Shown here: positions 18,010-26,222 of the stretch, piece by piece
Layout of the letters: every line of letters begins with the position of its first letter
How positions within the stretch are numbered: the first letter of the stretch is position 1
Assembly: GCA_016710285.1 (NCBI GenBank)
Contig: JADJXR010000001.1
Coordinates: forward strand, 1,922,001 to 1,986,000
Direction: 5' to 3'
From: Chlorobiota bacterium
GTDB taxonomy: Bacteria > Bacteroidota > Ignavibacteria > OLB7
DNA length: 64,000 nucleotides
Program-made: the position numbers and the translations under genes
Notes under the pieces: model-generated
Told to the model about the DNA's origin: nothing
Database searches by the model: none
The model's input: the letters and a program-made list of their open reading frames with translations, nothing else

Positions 18010-18057
18010 AGCACTGCCGGAGCCGAGATCGTTCGATCCCGACTCCGGCAGTGTGCT
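18010..18057. terminator. Long hairpin between convergent OsmC and FKBP genes
   Basis: AGCACTGCCGGAG (18010-18022) pairs with CTCCGGCAGTG(T)GCT (18043-18057), with further pairing of GATCG/CGATC at the tip. On the minus strand it is followed by TGTTTT, so it best serves the FKBP gene, but it can also stop the OsmC transcript. Confidence 0.75.
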
Positions 18058-18078
18058 GAAAGTCCGTGGCGAATGTGG

Positions 18079-18912
18079 TTACTGGTTAATCCCCAGCAGC
18101 TCCACGTCGAACACCAACGTTGCGTTCGGGCCAATTACTCCGCCGGCTCCGTTGGCTCCGTACGCAAGCTGTGGGGGAATGAAGAATCGGTATTTGGAGC
18201 CAACCTTCATCAGCTGCACCCCTTCCTGCCATCCGGCAATCACATTCCCCAGATAGGTGCTGAACGGTTGCCCGCGTTTTACCGAGCTGTCGAAGACGGT
18301 CCCATCCAGCAGCATTCCGGTGTAGTGGACCGTCACTTTGTCGGTGCCTTTTGGAGTTGCGCCGGTCCCCTGGGTGATTACTCCATATTGAAGTCCGCTG
18401 GGGCGGGTGATAATTCCCTGGCGGGTTCCGTTTTCGGCAAGGAATGCCTCGCCCTGCTTTTTGTTATTTGCCGCAATCTGCTCCGGCGTTAGCTGTTGCT
18501 TCGGTGCTGCCGGCTGCGCCGATTGCCCAACAGTGGATTGCCCGCCCCCTTGCTGGGTCTGTTGTGCGGTTCCTCCCTGCTGTTGGGCTTGCTGTTTTGC
18601 TTGCTGCTGCTGGGCAAGTGCTTGTTGCAGCTGTGCAATCAGGAGTTGAACCTGTTCTGTGGTCAACGCGGTTTTGCCGTTGGCGGCATCGTTAATGCCG
18701 GCAATGATGAAATTGGGTTGGGCATTGACCCCCTGCTGCCGAAGGTTCGTCAGGAAGCTGATTCCCAGCGCGTAGTTCACGCTGTCGGCAATGGTTTTCA
18801 GCTGAAGCGGCGGGGCAGTTTTTGCGGCTGGCGTCCCCCCTTTCTGGGCGGTTGCTGGCGCGGTTGCCAGCAGCAGAAGCAGTGCTGGCAGTGCCATCCA
18901 ATTTTTTTTCAT
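18079..18912 (-). CDS. Exported FKBP-type peptidyl-prolyl cis-trans isomerase
   Basis: A 277-residue protein with a Sec signal peptide (ALPALLLLLATAPATAQ, cleavage near 23). An FKBP_N-like dimerisation region (TIADSVNYALGISFLTNLR, about 40-110) runs into a Gln-rich linker (QQALAQQQQAKQQAQQQGG, about 95-140), then the catalytic FKBP_C domain (about 175-277: VTVHYTGMLLDGTVFDSS, VIAGWQEGVQLMKVGSK, IPPQLAYGANGAGGVIGPN, TLVFDVELLGI). It resembles FkpA/Mip proteins that fold outer-membrane and periplasmic proteins. The polyglutamine linker is unusually long. It is separated from rnhA by 99 bases on the same strand. Confidence 0.95.
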   Translation of the reverse strand: MKKNWMALPALLLLLATAPATAQKGGTPAAKTAPPLQLKTIADSVNYALGISFLTNLRQQGVNAQPNFIIAGINDAANGKTALTTEQVQLLIAQLQQALAQQQQAKQQAQQQGGTAQQTQQGGGQSTVGQSAQPAAPKQQLTPEQIAANNKKQGEAFLAENGTRQGIITRPSGLQYGVITQGTGATPKGTDKVTVHYTGMLLDGTVFDSSVKRGQPFSTYLGNVIAGWQEGVQLMKVGSKYRFFIPPQLAYGANGAGGVIGPNATLVFDVELLGINQ

Positions 18913-19011
18913 GGTTGATGCGATTGGTGTTCGGTGTTCTTGTTGTTGAACGGTCGTTCGGTTCTTTCTATTCTGAAATTATTCTGCGCCGGAAGCCACG
19001 CGGGGCAACGG

Positions 19012-19500
19012 CTACGCTGGTTCTTTGCGGAAGCCTTCGTCGGGAAGCAGGTGCTGCTCCGGTTGTTTTGCGGCTTGCACGGCAAGGTAATCGCAGCGTT
19101 CGTTCTCCACGTTGGCGTTGTGGCCACGCACCCATTGGAAGGTGACGGTGTGGCGTTTCAGCAACGGGAGGAGTTGTTCCCACAGGTCAACATTCAGCGC
19201 AGGCGATTTATCGGACTTGCGCCAGCCGCGTTGCTGCCACCCATACACCCAGCGTTGGGTGATGGCATCAATCACATATTTCGAATCGCTGTACAGCGTC
19301 ACCGCGCACGGGCGTTTTAAGGTTTGCAGTGCGGTAATCACCGCAAGCAGTTCCATTCGGTTGTTGGTTGTTTGGCGGTATCCGGCCGAAAGCTCGCGGC
19401 GGTGGTCGCCATGCATCATCACAATGCCGTAGCCGCCGGGGCCGGGGTTCCCCGAACACGCGCCATCGGTGTAGATGATGACGTGGGAAGGTTTGCTCAT
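19012..19500 (-). CDS. rnhA: Ribonuclease HI
   Basis: Endonuclease cleaving RNA in RNA-DNA hybrids. 162 residues with all RNase HI landmarks: VIIYTDGACSGNPGPGGYG (first catalytic Asp), TTNNRMELLAVITAL (Glu), LYSDSKYVIDAI (Asp), and the C-terminal NERCDYLA (Asp). I chose the ATG at 19500, where homologues start; the frame stays open upstream to 19620 but those 40 residues are unrelated to the family and overlap the divergent OsmC-like gene. Confidence 0.96.
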   Translation of the reverse strand: MSKPSHVIIYTDGACSGNPGPGGYGIVMMHGDHRRELSAGYRQTTNNRMELLAVITALQTLKRPCAVTLYSDSKYVIDAITQRWVYGWQQRGWRKSDKSPALNVDLWEQLLPLLKRHTVTFQWVRGHNANVENERCDYLAVQAAKQPEQHLLPDEGFRKEPA

Positions 19501-19613
19501 GCCCGCAAAATTAGCCCAATCGCCGAACCGCATCGCATCAAGGCCGTCCCATTTCGTATCATTGCAGCCCAACAGCAGTTCCCAAAACTCATCCAGAATA
19601 TCACGATTATTGC

Positions 19614-20048
19614 ATGGCATCAGTCACAGCCACACTTGGCAGCGGATACAGGGTTGAGGTCAGCAACCAGCGGCATCAGTGGTTTGCCGACGAACCCCCC
19701 AGCGTTGGCGGGGCCGACACAGCACCGTCCCCCTACGAACTCCTGCTGGGAAGCCTTGCCGCCTGCACGCTGATCACCCTGCGGATGTACGCCCAGCACA
19801 AAGGGATCGCCATAGATTGGGTGAAAGCAGAATATCAGTTTGGACGGCATCAAACGGAAGAAGGTTCCCCGAAGGTGGAGCGGATTGTTTCGCAGATCAC
19901 CATCGGCGGCACGTTCGATGAACTTCAACGCCAGCGGCTGCGGCAGATTGCGGCCCGCTGCCCCGTGCATCGCACCCTGGAGAGCGGGGTGGAGATGGTG
20001 GATACCGTCAGCTTTGGCGAGCCGGCATTGCCAGGCTTCACCGGTTAA
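19614..20048 (+). CDS. OsmC-family protein (YhfA-like)
   Basis: A 144-residue OsmC-superfamily protein, divergent in sequence from the 17.5-kb copy. Both redox cysteines are present (LLGSLAACTLITLRMY, and AARCPVHRTLESG). The DEPPSVGGADTAPSPYELLL stretch is characteristic of the YhfA-like subfamily (redox proteins of uncertain substrate). It is divergent from rnhA and 54 bases upstream of the HD-domain gene. Confidence 0.9.
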   Translation: MASVTATLGSGYRVEVSNQRHQWFADEPPSVGGADTAPSPYELLLGSLAACTLITLRMYAQHKGIAIDWVKAEYQFGRHQTEEGSPKVERIVSQITIGGTFDELQRQRLRQIAARCPVHRTLESGVEMVDTVSFGEPALPGFTG

Positions 20049-20102
20049 GCCGCCACTGTTATTGAAAGAGTTTTCCGGAGACAGAAAGAGGAAGAGAGAG
20101 CA

Positions 20103-20684
20103 ATGGCCAATCGCACCGTGAAAAAAAAGAAAGAACCTGCCGCTGCCGTGGCAACCGCTTCCAGCACGGCCAAAGCGAAACCAGCAAAAGCTGCAAAACC
20201 AAAACGCAAGCAGCTAACCCCGGCGCAGATGATTGAATTGGCGGTGGAGATTGCCGCAAAGGGGCATCGGGGGCAAACCGATAAATACCGCCAGCCTTAC
20301 ATCCTTCATGTGCTTGGGGTGATGGGCCGCTGCCGGACGATTGAAGAAAAAACCGTGGCACTGCTCCACGACGTTGTCGAGGATGGCCACACCACTTTTG
20401 CCGCGCTGCGCCGCAAAGGATTCTCCGAGCAGATTGTGGAAGCTGTGGCACGCCTTACCCGCCACGCTGGGGAGCGTTATGATGACTTTGTGGAGCGGAT
20501 TGCGCCGGACCCGTTGGCGCGTGCGGTGAAGCTGGCCGACCTTGAGGACAACATGGATGTTCGCCGAAGCAATCGGGCGATGGGCCAGAAGGATGCCGAA
20601 AGGATGGAAAAATACCGCCGTGCTTGGCAGCGTTTGGCACGCTTGCACGGCGGCATGGACAATGAGACGATGGATAGCCGATAG
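20103..20684 (+). CDS. Stand-alone RelA/SpoT-type HD phosphohydrolase (MESH1-like)
   Basis: A 193-residue protein. A Lys/Ala-rich N-terminal tail (about 1-35) precedes an HD domain resembling the hydrolase half of Rel/SpoT and animal MESH1: KGHRGQTDKYRQPYILHVLG (His ligands), VALLHDVVEDGHTTFAALR (HD pair at about 88-89 followed by ED), and ARAVKLADLEDNMDVR (Asp). No synthetase, TGS or ACT domain is present, so if active it would degrade (p)ppGpp or a related nucleotide such as NADPH; this is inference. It converges with queA with only 27 bases between stops. Confidence 0.82.
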   Translation: MANRTVKKKKEPAAAVATASSTAKAKPAKAAKPKRKQLTPAQMIELAVEIAAKGHRGQTDKYRQPYILHVLGVMGRCRTIEEKTVALLHDVVEDGHTTFAALRRKGFSEQIVEAVARLTRHAGERYDDFVERIAPDPLARAVKLADLEDNMDVRRSNRAMGQKDAERMEKYRRAWQRLARLHGGMDNETMDSR

Positions 20685-20711
20685 ATACCCGGGGCGCAGA
20701 CGTTGCCGCTT

Positions 20712-21749
20712 TTACAAGATCAGCATGGCATCGCCATAGCTGTAAAAACGGTATCCCCCTTTGACAGCGTACTTGTAGGCTTTCAGCACTTTCTCCCGCC
20801 CGCCAAAGGCGCAGACCATCATCAGCACGGTGCTTTCCGGCTGGTGGAAATTGGTGATAAGGCGGTTGACAACCTTGAAGTCGTATGGGGGATAGATGAA
20901 CTTATCGGTCCAGGAACGGTTCGGCTTCACGGTCCCCGATGTCAGCACCGAGCTTTCCAACGCCCGCACCACCGAAGCCCCCACGGCGAACACCTTCCCC
21001 TTGGCCTTAATGGTTTTGTTGATCGTCTCGGCAGCGGTTGGGGTAATCTCATAGAACTCCGAGTGCATCTTGTGTTTGGTCAAATCCTCCACCTCCACCG
21101 GATCGAACGTTGAGCGGTTAATGTGCAGCGTGATCTTGGCAACGCGAACCCCTTTGCGTTCCAATCGGGCAATCAATTTTTTGGTGAAGTGAAGCCCAGC
21201 GGTTGGGGCGGCAACCGACCCGTTTGTTTTGGCGAAGATCGTCTGGTAGTATTCGCGGTCGTCCTCCACGGTTTCCCGCCCGATGTACGGGGGAAGCGGC
21301 ATCAGCCCAATCCGCTCAATCGTTTTGAACAGATCGCCCGTGTGGTTGAACCGAACGGTGCGCCCGCGCGAGGTGGTGTTGTCAATCACTTCGCAGTAGA
21401 GCTTGTTGTCGTCGAAGTAGATTTTGTTGCCGATGCGGACCTTCCGCGCCGGGTCAACCACCACATCCCACAGGGCATCTTTCTGCGAAAGCTCCCGCAG
21501 CAGCATCACCTCAATCTGCGCGTTCGTCTTCTCCTTCTTTCCAATCAGCCGTGCCGGGAACACCCGCGATTCGTTCACCACCAGGCAATCACCTTTCTTG
21601 AAAAAACTCACGATGTCGGCAAAGCTGTGGTCGCTCATCTCACCGGTCTTTCGGTCCAGAGCAAGCAGTTTGGAGGTGTCGCGGGGGTCGGCGGGGTACT
21701 TTGCGGTTGCAGACTTTGGGGCAGTGAAACGGAAGTCGGATAATTTCAT
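20712..21749 (-). CDS. queA: S-adenosylmethionine:tRNA ribosyltransferase-isomerase
   Basis: Transfers and isomerises the ribosyl moiety of SAM onto 7-aminomethyl-deazaguanine-tRNA, making epoxyqueuosine. The 345-residue protein shows MKLSDFRFTAPKSATAKYPA at the start (homologues: F.LP...IA..P), DCLVVNESRVFPARLIGKK, SVAAPTAGLHFTKKLIARLE (the most conserved QueA block), and VFAVGASVVRALES with the C-terminal TNFHQPESTVLMMVCAFGG. Full length. No other queuosine genes are next to it. Confidence 0.97.
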   Translation of the reverse strand: MKLSDFRFTAPKSATAKYPADPRDTSKLLALDRKTGEMSDHSFADIVSFFKKGDCLVVNESRVFPARLIGKKEKTNAQIEVMLLRELSQKDALWDVVVDPARKVRIGNKIYFDDNKLYCEVIDNTTSRGRTVRFNHTGDLFKTIERIGLMPLPPYIGRETVEDDREYYQTIFAKTNGSVAAPTAGLHFTKKLIARLERKGVRVAKITLHINRSTFDPVEVEDLTKHKMHSEFYEITPTAAETINKTIKAKGKVFAVGASVVRALESSVLTSGTVKPNRSWTDKFIYPPYDFKVVNRLITNFHQPESTVLMMVCAFGGREKVLKAYKYAVKGGYRFYSYGDAMLIL

Positions 21750-22471
21750 GGAAGCGCGATCCGTAAACGTAGGTAGAACAAGGCGTGCAGGTTTGGCCGG
21801 TACTGTGGGACGCTTCTGAGCGACTGTTATGGTTCGGCTCGTAGCAGCGTTACGACCCCACCAACGCCTTTTGGTAGGAACGAACGTGCGAAGTTACAAA
21901 ATCAGATAGGGGGAACGCAACGGAGAGGCCGCTGAAAATGGTGTGCATTCGCGCACGTTGCAAAGTAAAAACGGGGATACTTTCAAAAAAATCTCTATTT
22001 CATCCCCAACCCTTCTATAAAATTCCTCATAATGAAATCCTTCCCTCTTCCGTTTTTACTATTCATGCGAACACCTTTTTGCTGTAGCTGATGGCTTGCA
22101 CTAGTCATTTCTGGACATCGTCGGCACGGCGTAACAAGGGGTCGGTGGGCTGCGCAATGGCGGTGGCCGGCATTATCATCAGAAGTAGAAGAAGGCGTTG
22201 AAGCATGGGAAGTTTGGTGTTAGGTTGTTGGTTTCCGAACCGCAACGAACTGTGCAGCGTGCAATTCATTTGCTCCTATCCTTGCACATACGGTAATGAA
22301 TTAGGAAATTCGCCGGATATTGTACGCGCAGCAAATTCTGCCTACTATCGTGCCGGCCTGCAAACGGCGTTGGCAAGCACACGCTCCCGATCTGAACTTA
22401 CGATGATTCGCTGCCATGAACTGTACAACGAACGCAGAGACACATAGCACACAACGCGAGGACTACATCTG
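21750..22471. other. 722-bp gene-poor spacer upstream of the SBBP protein gene
   Basis: Noticeably more AT-rich than its surroundings, especially 21960-22080, where an A-run (TTTCAAAAAAATC) sits next to GGGGAT. The only structured coding signal is a short signal-peptide frame on the minus strand at 22105-22206 (separate entry). GAGGACTACATCTG before the ATG at 22472 gives a weak ribosome-binding site. No tRNA, repeat module or clear promoter was identified. Confidence 0.5.
22105..22206 (-). pseudogene. Orphan signal-peptide fragment (33 aa), possible gene remnant
   Basis: The minus-strand frame from the ATG at 22206 encodes MLQRLLLLLMIMPATAIAQ, a textbook Sec signal peptide with an AxA-type cleavage site, followed by PTDPLLRRADDVQK and a TGA. 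A mature part of 14 residues is too short for a normal secreted protein. Past the stop the frame stays open for 13 codons and then stops again. It could be a decayed gene, or a truncated relative of the secreted proteins nearby. Confidence 0.35.
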
Positions 22472-25400
22472 ATGAACTCACGGAGACTTTCTCTTCTTGG
22501 ATTGCTTCTTGCCGTCATGGTGTCGGCATCGGCAACCGCACAGCAGGGCGGGGCAACCGCCCACACGCCGCAACTGATTGCCCAATCGGCACGGCTTTCT
22601 TACATCGAGAACCGGGGTCAATGGCCCGCCGAAGCACGCTATCTGATGCAAACCCCGGGGCTGAACTATTGGATCCACAACGACGGCATCACCTACGATG
22701 CCTATCGCGTCAACCCAGCAGCCCAAACAGAGGTGGAGGGGGAAGTGGTGAAGATGAAGTTTGTGGGGGCGGGCAACCGTGCGCAAGCCGTTGGCATGGG
22801 GCCGCTTCCGGGAACGTTCAACTACCTTTTGGGGAATGACCCTGCGGCATGGGCAACCAACGTCCGCCGCTTCAGCGCAATGGCCATTGGCCGCCTGTAT
22901 GAGAAGGTTCAAGCCATTTTCTACTTGGACGAAGGGAAGCCCCGCTACGACCTGATTGTTGGCGCGGGTGGCGACCCATCGGTTGTGAAAATCGCCTACG
23001 AAGGAAGCGGAAATGTCACGGTAAATCGCGCTGGCGAAGCGGTCTATCAGACCTCGGTTGGAATCAATATCCACCAGGGTGGGCTGTTCGCTTACCAGAT
23101 GGTGGGCGACGTGAAGCAGCCAGTTGCTTGCTCCTTCCGCCAGAACGACGACGGCACGCTCGGCTTCCAGCTTGGCAGCTACGACCGCACCAAACCACTG
23201 GTGATTGACCCGTTGCTGTACAGCACCTACATCGCCACCAGCGAGATGGAAACGCCGTGGGACATCAAGACCGACGCGGCGGGGAATGCCTACATCACCG
23301 GCATGACCCAATCCACCACCTATCCCACATCGGTTGGGGCTTATTCGGCGGTGTATGGTGGCGGCTCGCGCGATGCGTTCGTCACAAAAATCAGTGCCGC
23401 GGGGGACACGCTCCTCTACTCCACTTTTATCGGTGCTTCCGGCCAGGATATCGCCTACGGAATTGAAGTTGATGGCGGCGGCAATGCGTACATCACCGGA
23501 ACCACAAGCTCAACGAACTTCCCAACAACCGGCGGTGCGTACCAGACCACACCGCCAACGTCGGGAACACACGGCTTTGTGCTGAAACTGAACGCAAACG
23601 GAACTGCCCCGGCCTACAGCACCTACCTTCTGAGCGCCACGCCAAGCGACATCGCTCTTGACCAATTTGGCAACGCCTACATCACCGGAAGCTGCACCGC
23701 AGGGTTTGCAAACACCACGGGATTCTGGAAACCAACGTATGGCGGCGGCGCAACCGATGCCTTTGCCTTGAAGTTGGAGACCGCTGGCGGAACCCGCGCG
23801 TATGCCACGTTCATCGGGGGAACCGGAAGCGACCGCGGTGTGGCAATCGCGCTGGATGCCAGCAACAACGCCTACATCACCGGAACCACCGACAGCAGCA
23901 GCTTCCCTTCGGCTGCGGGAGCCTACCGCAACACCGTGAGCGGCGCGCGCGACGTGTTCGTCACGAAGCTGAACGGAGCCGGCACCGGCATGGAGTTCTC
24001 CACGTTAATCGGCGGCACGGCCAACGATATGGTGGAAGACATCGCGGTTGACATCAACGGCAGCGCGTACATCACCGGCTCGACGGTTTCGCTGAACTAT
24101 CCAACCTCCCAGAAAGCGTTCCAGGATAACCAAGCTGGCAACGATCCGAACAACACCTACGGCGATGCCTTCGTGACCAAGTTCAATCCCACCGGAACGG
24201 CCATTGCCTACAGCACCTACTTGGGCGGCGTTACCGGCGACGGCGGAACCGGAATCTACGTGGACCGCCGTGGATATGCCTACATCACCGGATTCACCGG
24301 ATCGGTGAACTTCCCGGTGCGCATCGGCGATTACGATAGCGAGTTTGAAACCACCGGCGAGGACCCGCTCAACTATCAAGGCGATGCCTTCTACACGAAG
24401 CTGACCCAGGATGGAAGTGGGCTTCTGTACAGCACGTTCTTGGGGGGCGAGGAAGCGGACACCGCAACCGCAATCATCGTCAGCAAAATGGGGGACATTT
24501 ACGTGACGGGCCACACCCGCTCGACGGCATATCCCACCACCGAAGGAGCCTACCAAACCACCTTCGGCGACAAGAAAGATGTGTTCATCACAAAGCTCCC
24601 GGGCGTGCTGGTGACTTCGCCGAACGGGCTTGAGCAATGGTGCGCCGGAACCACCCAGCAGATCACATGGGAAAGCTCCGGCATCCCAGCATTCGACGTG
24701 TATATCTCCAGCGACAGCGGGCAGACGTACAACTTGCTGGCCTCGCAAGTGCGTGACCATTTCTACGAATGGCCGATTCCCAAAACCCAAAAGGCGGGCA
24801 TTGCATACCGCGTGCGGGTGGAAGAAAGTGGCGACCCAGTGCTGGGTTCCTACAGCGACTTGGGGGATATGACGTTCACGATCAGCTCCCTTCCACAAAT
24901 CACGTTGCAGCCCGGGAACACCGTGCAACCCGCTGGCGGAACGGCAACCTTCCTTGCTGGCTCGGCAAGCATTCCTGCGCCAACGGCCCTGTGGCAAGTA
25001 AGCGGCGACGGCGGCCAAACCTGGACCGATGTCCCGAACGGAACCGGCCCAACGCTGACGCTGCACAACCTGCAAGTGAGCCAGAACGGAACGATCTACC
25101 GTGCGGTCTTCAGCAACCTTTGCGGATCGGACACCACGACAAGCGCATCGCTGACGGTGGTTGGCTTGACGCTGTTGGAACCAAATGGTGGGGAGAAATT
25201 CTGCACCGGAAGCACGATGAATATCCGTTGGGGGCTTGCCAACTACACCGGCTCGCCGGTCTATAACCTTGCGGCATCCAGCGATGGCGGCAAGACGTGG
25301 GCAACCATCGTCAACGGCATCCTTGCCAACGACTACAAGTGGACGCTGCCGCGTGCCCTTGCACCAAGCACCGAATACCGCATTCGCGTCACGCTGACCA

Positions 25401-26050
25401 GCGGCGCGGTGATTGACATCAGCGACTCCAACTTCACCGTTAACGGTCAAGCAGTGGTGACGCGCAACCCAAGCAACACATCGGTTGAGCTTTTTGAGAA
25501 AGCCTCCTTCATTGCCGAAGCCGGTGGATTGCCGGAACCGCAAGTGCAGTGGCAGATCAGCACCAACAAGGGGCAGACGTGGACGAACGTTAATGGCGGC
25601 GCACGCACAATCACCGACTTGGGTCGCGTCCGTTCGCAATTCGATTTGGCACGCGCAAACTCTGCCGACAGCGGAACCATGTATCGGGCAATCTTTATCA
25701 ACGAGTGCGGAAGCGACACCACCGCCCCGGCAACGCTGATTGTCTATTCGTTCAATCCATCGGGGGTTGATGATATGGATGCTGGCACAAGCGGCCTTAC
25801 CATCTCCGCCTCGCCAAACCCAGCGGCGGGCGATCTGGTGGTGGCGATGAACCTTCCACGCAGCGGAAAAGTCCGCGTGCTGCTGAACGACGTGAACGGC
25901 CGCCTTGTCCGCCGCATTGCCGAAGGGGAGCTGAATGCCGGCGCGCATCAGTTCACGGTTGATGGAGCCGGGCTGCCAAACGGAACCTACACCTGCACCC
26001 TGCTGTTCGGCAACCAACGCCGCACGGTGAAGGTGCAGATCGTGAAGTAG
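22472..26050 (+). CDS. SBBP-repeat surface protein with Ig-like modules and T9SS sorting domain
   Basis: A 1192-residue exported protein. The Sec signal peptide (LLGLLLAVMVSASATAQ) is followed by an N-terminal DUF7948-like region (about 40-250: SYIENRGQWPAEARYL). Seven SBBP repeats follow (about 265-705), each with a GNAYITG-type core (GNAYITGMTQSTTYP, NNAYITGTTDSSSFP, GDIYVTGHTRSTAYP) expected to form a beta-propeller. Then come two or more Ig-like modules containing a recurring WCAG/FCTG-x-T-x-I-W motif, and a C-terminal T9SS domain (SASPNPAAGDLVVAMNLP ... VQIVK). Likely exported across the outer membrane and retained at the surface. The C-terminal half is paralogous to the next gene. A strong terminator follows. 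Confidence 0.9.
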   Translation: MNSRRLSLLGLLLAVMVSASATAQQGGATAHTPQLIAQSARLSYIENRGQWPAEARYLMQTPGLNYWIHNDGITYDAYRVNPAAQTEVEGEVVKMKFVGAGNRAQAVGMGPLPGTFNYLLGNDPAAWATNVRRFSAMAIGRLYEKVQAIFYLDEGKPRYDLIVGAGGDPSVVKIAYEGSGNVTVNRAGEAVYQTSVGINIHQGGLFAYQMVGDVKQPVACSFRQNDDGTLGFQLGSYDRTKPLVIDPLLYSTYIATSEMETPWDIKTDAAGNAYITGMTQSTTYPTSVGAYSAVYGGGSRDAFVTKISAAGDTLLYSTFIGASGQDIAYGIEVDGGGNAYITGTTSSTNFPTTGGAYQTTPPTSGTHGFVLKLNANGTAPAYSTYLLSATPSDIALDQFGNAYITGSCTAGFANTTGFWKPTYGGGATDAFALKLETAGGTRAYATFIGGTGSDRGVAIALDASNNAYITGTTDSSSFPSAAGAYRNTVSGARDVFVTKLNGAGTGMEFSTLIGGTANDMVEDIAVDINGSAYITGSTVSLNYPTSQKAFQDNQAGNDPNNTYGDAFVTKFNPTGTAIAYSTYLGGVTGDGGTGIYVDRRGYAYITGFTGSVNFPVRIGDYDSEFETTGEDPLNYQGDAFYTKLTQDGSGLLYSTFLGGEEADTATAIIVSKMGDIYVTGHTRSTAYPTTEGAYQTTFGDKKDVFITKLPGVLVTSPNGLEQWCAGTTQQITWESSGIPAFDVYISSDSGQTYNLLASQVRDHFYEWPIPKTQKAGIAYRVRVEESGDPVLGSYSDLGDMTFTISSLPQITLQPGNTVQPAGGTATFLAGSASIPAPTALWQVSGDGGQTWTDVPNGTGPTLTLHNLQVSQNGTIYRAVFSNLCGSDTTTSASLTVVGLTLLEPNGGEKFCTGSTMNIRWGLANYTGSPVYNLAASSDGGKTWATIVNGILANDYKWTLPRALAPSTEYRIRVTLTSGAVIDISDSNFTVNGQAVVTRNPSNTSVELFEKASFIAEAGGLPEPQVQWQISTNKGQTWTNVNGGARTITDLGRVRSQFDLARANSADSGTMYRAIFINECGSDTTAPATLIVYSFNPSGVDDMDAGTSGLTISASPNPAAGDLVVAMNLPRSGKVRVLLNDVNGRLVRRIAEGELNAGAHQFTVDGAGLPNGTYTCTLLFGNQRRTVKVQIVK

Positions 26051-26080
26051 CGATAGAGTTCGAAATCCTTGTTGACAGCA

Positions 26081-26112
26081 AAAGAGCCAAGCCGGTAACG
26101 GCTTGGCTCTTT
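26081..26112 (+). terminator. Intrinsic terminator after the SBBP gene
   Basis: A perfect 14-bp stem, AAAGAGCCAAGCCG (26081-26094) / CGGCTTGGCTCTTT (26099-26112), with a GTAA tetraloop and TTT at the base followed by GTTGTG. It lies 30 bases after the stop codon. Confidence 0.85.
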
Positions 26113-26222
26113 GTTGTGTTCTGGTTACGCAACGTTCCGTGACTTCCGCACGACCGCTCTGGCGGGTTATTTTGGAAGGTCAGTATTTCAACCAATCAAT
26201 CATTTCTGTGCTGCAACATACC

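Noticed and set aside
24005..26017. Long minus-strand frame (670 codons) inside the SBBP gene
   Set aside because: Arises as the high-GC complement of a repeat-rich coding sequence; product has no motif, signal peptide or start signal.
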